Positions 40,018-44,738 of a DNA stretch of 44,738 bases are shown here, one piece after another. The stretch's first letter is position 1. The number at the start of each line of letters is the position of its first letter. Location of the stretch: positions 1 through 44,738 of the forward strand of contig OMVT01000018.1 in NCBI GenBank assembly GCA_900314535.1, read 5' to 3'. The notes beneath the pieces are model-generated. The model was not told the origin of the DNA, made no database searches, and worked only from the letters and a program-made list of their open reading frames with translations. The DNA is from an uncultured Olsenella sp. Lineage in GTDB: Bacteria; Actinomycetota; Coriobacteriia; Coriobacteriales; Atopobiaceae. Both the position numbers and the translations under genes were made by a program.

Positions 40018-41616
40018 CTAGTTCCGGCTGTCCTTGGTACGCTTCCGCATCTGCCAGGCAATGGCTGCAAGCGCGATGCCTGCCATGCCCAAGAGCGCTG
40101 CCAATCCCGTGCCGGAGATATCGCCCATGTCGGGGTTCCCCTCCTTGGGAGGCGTCGTTCCGGGCGGAGTCTCTCCGGGAGGCGTCGGCGTGTCGAGGAT
40201 GCTCGCCTGAAGGAGGCTCGTCGTGGGATCGACTGCGTCGGCTCGGAGAGGGTCCTCTGCCTGGATGGAGAGCTCGGGATGTGCCGAAGCCACCTGCTTG
40301 ACGTCGAGGCCCGAGACAGTGAGGACGATCTTCCTCGTGCCCTCGAAGCGCTCGTAGCCTTCGGGAGCCTGGATCTCGGAGACGAGGTAGGTCCCGGAGT
40401 CGATGCCGGAGAGGGTCACATGGCCCTGATTGTCGGTCGTAACGGTTGAGCCGTTCGTGGTCCAGGAGCCGTCCTGCGAGAGATGCCTGCCGGAAGGGTC
40501 CTCAATATCGAGCACCGCGCCGGAGAGGACCGCATCGCCTTCCTTGGAGCGCTTCGTCAGCTGGAGGTCCCACGTATAGGCGGTCGCCTTGCTGTCAGGC
40601 GTCTTGGAGCGTTCTCTGCCCGAAAGCGGGGACTTCGGATACTCGAGGTGCACCGTGTTGGGGTTGCCCTCGGCGGCACCATGATTGCACTGCTGGTTCA
40701 GCGGTGCGCTGTAGATGACGCAGACCTGGGCGCCCTGGCTGCCGAGCACGTCGGAGCCGAGCGCTGCGACGAGGTCGGGAGACTCGATCTCGAACGTCTG
40801 GCCCTTGACGGTGACGGCGCACTGGCCGGTGATGTCCGTCCATGATGTGGCGTCATCGAAGCTGGAGCCTGTGCCTGCAACGAGGTAGACCTTGGCTGAG
40901 GAGGAGACCCTGCTGGGGTCCAAGCCCTCCGACATCCTGTCCTCGAACCAGACCCTGTAGGTGTCGTAGCCTTCAAAGCCTGCGGGGACCGTCGCCTCGA
41001 GCCTCCAGAAGACGTCGTCCCCTACCGTGGCATCTGCTGCCTTCTGCCACTTCCCGGTGCTGTTCTCCTGGACATGCTTCTCGACGGTAGGCACCGAGGA
41101 CTTGGGCTCGATGGTCTTTGCGCCTGTCCCTACAAGCACGAAGACCGGTGCCGTGCCTGCCTCGGATACGCCGAGGGCGGAGTCGTCCGTGACGATAAGC
41201 CAGTAGCCCTCTGAGAGCTCGGCAGCCTTGCCTGCTGTGAGGTCAGTCGCAGTGGCTCCGCTGGCGATGAGGGCCTTGGCAAGGGCGTAGTCTACCTCGT
41301 TGCCGTCGCTCAGGCTCTGCTGCATCCAGCCAGCTGCATCCTGCGCCGTGGCGAAGCTCCTGCCTGCTGCAGACTCCACAGCTGACCTGGCTGCATCGGA
41401 TGCCCAGGAGATGTTAGATGCGACGTCCTTCTGCTGCTCTGCACTGTATGCGACATCGGCATCGAATACCTGGTAGGCCTTGTAGGCCCTGGCATTGGTC
41501 CCCGAGATGGTCACCTCACCTGCAAAGGCATTCACTGGAGTAAGCATAAGGGCCATGAGGACGCAGGCGGCGAGGGCGAGGATGCGGCAAGAGCGTTCAC
41601 GAATAGCTTCGATCAT
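40018..41616 (-). CDS. Second pilin-like surface protein with atypical NPDMG sorting signal
   Basis: 532 residues from ATG 41616, which overlaps the adhesin stop as ATGA, with GGGAGGCG upstream. Signal peptide: MIEAIRERSCRILALAACVL onward, cut after AFA. It is a paralogue of the major pilin: VTISGTNARAYKAYQVFDA, SVPTVEKHVQENSTGKW, GDDVFWRLEATVPAGFEGYDTYRVWF, EGNPNTVHLEYPKSPLSG, then a CnaB-like domain with E-box GTYLVSEIQAPEGY. A Pro/Thr/Glu spacer (TPTPPGETPPGTTPPKEG) precedes NPDMG (494-498), a hydrophobic helix and MRKRTKDSRN. The usual Leu-Pro-x-Thr-Gly is not kept, so either the local sortase accepts NPDMG or this protein is anchored differently, for example as a pilus base. Confidence 0.85.
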   Translation of the reverse strand: MIEAIRERSCRILALAACVLMALMLTPVNAFAGEVTISGTNARAYKAYQVFDADVAYSAEQQKDVASNISWASDAARSAVESAAGRSFATAQDAAGWMQQSLSDGNEVDYALAKALIASGATATDLTAGKAAELSEGYWLIVTDDSALGVSEAGTAPVFVLVGTGAKTIEPKSSVPTVEKHVQENSTGKWQKAADATVGDDVFWRLEATVPAGFEGYDTYRVWFEDRMSEGLDPSRVSSSAKVYLVAGTGSSFDDATSWTDITGQCAVTVKGQTFEIESPDLVAALGSDVLGSQGAQVCVIYSAPLNQQCNHGAAEGNPNTVHLEYPKSPLSGRERSKTPDSKATAYTWDLQLTKRSKEGDAVLSGAVLDIEDPSGRHLSQDGSWTTNGSTVTTDNQGHVTLSGIDSGTYLVSEIQAPEGYERFEGTRKIVLTVSGLDVKQVASAHPELSIQAEDPLRADAVDPTTSLLQASILDTPTPPGETPPGTTPPKEGNPDMGDISGTGLAALLGMAGIALAAIAWQMRKRTKDSRN

Positions 41617-44600
41617 CGCCCATCGCCTCCCTTGCGGGATTCTTGGCAACTCTTGACGAGCCTCCAGAGGCCGTATGCAAGGGCTGCGCCTCCTGCGGCA
41701 TAGGCAAGCGCGATTCCTGCCTGTCCGGCATTCGGGAGCGTCTGAGCATAGGTATTGACAAACCTTGCCTCATCCTTTGATTGGCTCCCATTAGCGTCAA
41801 CGTAGGTATAGCGTGGATAACCCTCGACTACGTTAAGGTTGCCATTCGAGTCATCCTTGAGTTTGACTACGACCTTGATGTAGCCGCCATCGTACGTGTA
41901 GCCTGACTCTTCACCTTTGACTTCGCGAATGTAGTAGATGTAGGTCTTGGTACCACCCTTGCCGCCGTCAAGGTCAGAAACGCCCAGATTGTAGTCGATA
42001 GTGTTAAAAGTGACTGTGGCATCAGGGCTGTCAGGCTTGGTGATGGAAGTGGTATCTATCAGCTTGCTGCTATCCCAGTTCCTACCATCCTCATAGCCAT
42101 CCTCGCTGTAGAGCTCGAACTGGAAGCTCTTCATCTCGCCACCCTCGACATGCTTTGTCACCTTAGGTGTGAACGAGCCGGATGTGGAGTATGGCTTCAG
42201 TGTGTTCGTGAATGCAGCATGGCTGCTGTTGCCATCCTTCGTGAGCGTGAAGTCAACGATGGAATTGTTCTTCGTTGTCGTGGGCGTATAGCTCGTATCA
42301 GGTTTGCCAACAATAGTTACCGTCAGATTGGAGATGCTGTAGTGCTTGAACGTGATGCCCAGAAGCGTAGTGCGCTGACTTTCATCCTCGGTCACGTCGG
42401 CCGTAATCTTGTAGATTGTCTTATCGTACTGAGTCTTCGTGTCGTCGTACTGAGTCTTCGTGTCGTTCGGGTTGGGACGCTCAGCCACGTAATAAGTGTA
42501 TGTACCAGACTGTGAATACTCGCTGCTAACGTCAAATTCTATGTTGCCGTGAGCATCATTCGTCGTACGCGCAGACTCAGTGCAGCCTCCATAGTTCAGT
42601 GTGCCATTCTCATTCCAAGAAGGAGCATCACTATTTTTAGATTTGGGGCTCAGCAATACGAAGGTATACCTTCCCTCGCTCAGCTGATCAGACGCATCCT
42701 TGCCATCCTGCACAAGTGCCTTTCTGGCATTGAGCTTGAGACCGGGATAGATATCGATGTTCTCGACTTCACCTATGGTGAGGCCACCGTTCGTCATGAT
42801 GCCGCCACCATGGTTGTAAGCATAATTGCCGCTGATGATCAGCGTCGCGGCTCCAATGGCAGCAGCCTTGGCATCCTTGTCCGGATTCGACGTAAGGCCG
42901 ACAAGGTACTTGGCCTCGATGCCAGAGTTGGCATCGACCTTATTAACTTCCTTTCCGTCGACGCTGCCAGACCATCCCGCTGCGCCGCCGCCCAGCATGC
43001 GGCCTGTCACGGCCGTGACGTAGCTGTTGGAAGTATCCTTACGCACGAGGAAGTAATCAGCATGACCGTTGGAAGTGAATTCAGGATATCTACTCGTTAC
43101 GTCGAAATCATCGTTCTTGTCATGTTCATTCTTAGTCGCGAAGTGCGGCGGATCAATTCTCTGACCGTTGATGTCCACGTCATCGTGATTTCCATAGATC
43201 GCAGCACCGCTCGTATGCGTGACGACCGTCTCGCCCGTCGGGCATGCAGCAACGCCAGCACCGTAGCCGCCTGATTTATTGCCAGTAACGAGAGCGTTCT
43301 TCACAGAGAGGTTGCCCTTTTCCTGGACGAAGACGCCGCCTCCGCCCCAGTCATCTTGGCTGTTGCAACGGTTGTTCGTGATATAGGCTTTGCCGGAATC
43401 AACGGAGAAGGTGGCTGTCGTACCCCCCGAAATGCGGATACCGCCACCTTCGGAATTCTGTGCCACATTGGAGGCGATCGTGCCGCCCGTGAGCGTGAAA
43501 TGCTCGCCGAGACCCTTGCCCCACCTGCCGGCATAGATGCCACCGCCAGCCTCGTTGGAATAGTTCCCAGTGATGTAGCCACCGGAAATAGCAAGCGAAG
43601 CCTGCGAGCTGTCGTTCATGATTGCGATGCCGCCGCCACCAATGAGGCCCTCATGACGATACTTGTAGGAAGCGTTGACACAATTGTTCGTGATATAGCC
43701 GCCGCTCACATTCACGGTTGCACCGACTGCGTAGATACCTCCGCCATAGCCCTCGCTCGCCGCGTCTGACCAGCCGTAGTCTCCCGCTCCCGCGACAACC
43801 GTATTGCCTGAGATCACGGCCTTGTCGTCCGTCATGTTAACCGTCGTGCCCTGCGCAGCATAGACGCCGGCACCGGCCTTTGCCTCGTTCGCCGTAATGA
43901 CGCCGCCGGACATATTGAGCGTAGCGCTTCCTGCCAGGCAAACACCGCCGCCCCAGTTCGAGGTACGCTTGCCACCTGCGATGTAGCCGCCGCTCAGATT
44001 GAACGTGCCGCCTTCGGCATAGATGATGTGGCAGTCAGTACCATGGCTTGCGCTGTAAGGCATGCAGATCGTGCCACCCTGGATGTTCAGAGTGCCGCTC
44101 TCCATGCAGATGACGGAATTTGCTCCGTTCTTCGCTTCAGCTGTGATGACACCACGAGGCGTCACCGTATGCTGGTAGCGTGTCTCAGTCGTGCCGATGC
44201 CATCAACTGTGGATTCGGTCACATAGTACGTGATATTCTTGGGAGCCGTACCGTTATACGTGATGCTGCCGACTTTTGCGGTACCCGCCTCACTCCCGGT
44301 ATCCTTGGTTGGAGTATCCGTGGCTGGCTTTGAATCAATGATGGTAAGGGTGCCACCCTTGACATCGAAGAGTTTGGTAGACCCCTTGTAGTAGACAGAG
44401 TGGCCATTCAGATCGACCGTGGTATTGCCTGCGATCGTGACTGTGGAAGTCTGATAGACATCGCCAGAAAGCTGGTAGGTGCCGCTATTCTTTGCGACAC
44501 TCAGGCCTTCCTCGCCGGATACCTGGGTAGCGCTGTTCGTATCCTCCAGAGCAGGTGCTGCCTTTGCAGCAGACTCCTCCGCTACAGAAGACGATTCCTC

Positions 44601-44702
44601 AGATGTGGAAGCATCGTCAGATCCTGCTTCTGAAGCACCCCCATTACAGTGAGAGACAGTCCCTAGGGGCCTCTCCAAGCTTTGGGGTTTTCGATAATGC
44701 AT
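41613..44702 (-). CDS. Beta-helix adhesin / pilus tip protein with LPNAG sorting signal, 5' end uncertain
   Basis: 1029 residues if read from ATG 44702; the frame is open to the window edge. An acidic Ser/Glu/Ala stretch (about 22-50) precedes a right-handed beta-helix (about 70-620) with repeated GGGI(Y/R)xxxxTxxxSGGxIxxN turns, as in polymorphic surface adhesins. About 630-960 are CnaB/SpaA-type domains (SGTYTYYVAERPNPND; YIYYIREVKGEESGYTYDGGYI). The end is LPNAG (989-993), a hydrophobic helix and a basic tail. It is first in the pilus operon, the usual place for a tip adhesin. No signal peptide is visible: MHYRKPQSLERPLGTVSHCN is not one, and nor is the sequence before it, so the 5' end is probably rearranged, frameshifted or outside the window. 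Confidence 0.85.
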   Translation of the reverse strand: MHYRKPQSLERPLGTVSHCNGGASEAGSDDASTSEESSSVAEESAAKAAPALEDTNSATQVSGEEGLSVAKNSGTYQLSGDVYQTSTVTIAGNTTVDLNGHSVYYKGSTKLFDVKGGTLTIIDSKPATDTPTKDTGSEAGTAKVGSITYNGTAPKNITYYVTESTVDGIGTTETRYQHTVTPRGVITAEAKNGANSVICMESGTLNIQGGTICMPYSASHGTDCHIIYAEGGTFNLSGGYIAGGKRTSNWGGGVCLAGSATLNMSGGVITANEAKAGAGVYAAQGTTVNMTDDKAVISGNTVVAGAGDYGWSDAASEGYGGGIYAVGATVNVSGGYITNNCVNASYKYRHEGLIGGGGIAIMNDSSQASLAISGGYITGNYSNEAGGGIYAGRWGKGLGEHFTLTGGTIASNVAQNSEGGGIRISGGTTATFSVDSGKAYITNNRCNSQDDWGGGGVFVQEKGNLSVKNALVTGNKSGGYGAGVAACPTGETVVTHTSGAAIYGNHDDVDINGQRIDPPHFATKNEHDKNDDFDVTSRYPEFTSNGHADYFLVRKDTSNSYVTAVTGRMLGGGAAGWSGSVDGKEVNKVDANSGIEAKYLVGLTSNPDKDAKAAAIGAATLIISGNYAYNHGGGIMTNGGLTIGEVENIDIYPGLKLNARKALVQDGKDASDQLSEGRYTFVLLSPKSKNSDAPSWNENGTLNYGGCTESARTTNDAHGNIEFDVSSEYSQSGTYTYYVAERPNPNDTKTQYDDTKTQYDKTIYKITADVTEDESQRTTLLGITFKHYSISNLTVTIVGKPDTSYTPTTTKNNSIVDFTLTKDGNSSHAAFTNTLKPYSTSGSFTPKVTKHVEGGEMKSFQFELYSEDGYEDGRNWDSSKLIDTTSITKPDSPDATVTFNTIDYNLGVSDLDGGKGGTKTYIYYIREVKGEESGYTYDGGYIKVVVKLKDDSNGNLNVVEGYPRYTYVDANGSQSKDEARFVNTYAQTLPNAGQAGIALAYAAGGAALAYGLWRLVKSCQESRKGGDGR
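42424..42465 (-). repeat. Perfect 21-base tandem duplication in the adhesin gene
   Basis: Positions 42424-42444 are repeated exactly at 42445-42465. In the protein this gives DTKTQYD twice in a row (then DKT). The unit is a multiple of three, so copy-number change keeps the frame. Confidence 0.9.
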
Positions 44703-44737
44703 TGCCTGCGGATTCCCTAACCTTGTATATGGCCCCT
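44665..44737. repeat. Inverted repeat at the window edge, within the adhesin 5' region
   Basis: AGGGGCC (44665-44671) is inverted as GGCCCCT (44731-44737). The DNA between and around it does not code a signal peptide and reads unlike the adhesin. It could flank an invertible segment, mark a recombination junction, or be chance at seven bases. Confidence 0.3.
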
Positions 44738-44738
44738 G

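Noticed and set aside
43300-44640. CRISPR-like or short repeats in the adhesin gene
   Set aside because: The recurring GGCGG/CCGCC strings encode degenerate beta-helix turns (GGGIYA, SGGYI); spacing and sequence vary as in coding repeats.

Overview
The window is 44.7 kb of GC-rich DNA with dense, short-gapped genes, AGGAGG-type ribosome sites and many intrinsic hairpins. The gene set (ECF transporter modules, phosphoketolase, AhpC with a thioredoxin-reductase-type partner, sortase-assembled pili, LacI-controlled sugar loci, E/A-rich linkers) suggests an anaerobic, saccharolytic, host-associated actinobacterium of the Coriobacteriia, perhaps an Olsenella/Atopobiaceae relative. That placement is inference from content. 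No tRNA, rRNA, CRISPR array or intact insertion sequence was seen.

Region by region. 0.4-4.0 kb: a PRC-barrel/MgtE_N/CBS membrane protein followed by an NRAMP-related transporter with altered metal-site motifs, probably a magnesium module. 4.2-8.3 kb: a tryptophan-type attenuator (26-codon leader with three consecutive Trp codons, mutually exclusive hairpins, terminator) ahead of two paralogous ECF substrate-binding subunits, then a fused double ATPase and EcfT. 8.4-13.2 kb: a membrane protein, M20 amidohydrolase, LpdD-like flavin-chaperone homologue, pRiA4b-type protein, DUF4405-like membrane protein and AlkD-like glycosylase. 13.4-17.6 kb: GNAT acetyltransferase, flavodoxin, glutaredoxin, a flavin reductase with a C-terminal thioredoxin fold, and AhpC. 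17.8-21.0 kb: an orphan JetD/topo VI-like Toprim protein with a long disordered linker, a glycoside-hydrolase 3' remnant and an AraC regulator without a clean start.

21.1-37.0 kb is a carbohydrate island. A LacI regulator sits upstream of phosphoketolase, with a palindromic operator between them. A second LacI regulator sits between two divergent units: PTS EIIBC plus two GH140/apiosidase-like (DUF4038) hydrolases on the minus strand, and a FucI-like isomerase, split transketolase, FGGY kinase and esterase on the plus strand. The combination matches the known transketolase route for D-apiose (isomerase, apulose kinase, apulose-4-phosphate transketolase), whose product xylulose 5-phosphate is the substrate of the neighbouring phosphoketolase. 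I propose a cytoplasmic, PTS-fed apioside utilisation locus.

37.0-44.7 kb is a minus-strand pilus operon: a beta-helix adhesin, two pilin-like proteins and a class C sortase. The adhesin's 5' end at the window edge lacks a signal peptide and may be rearranged or cut.
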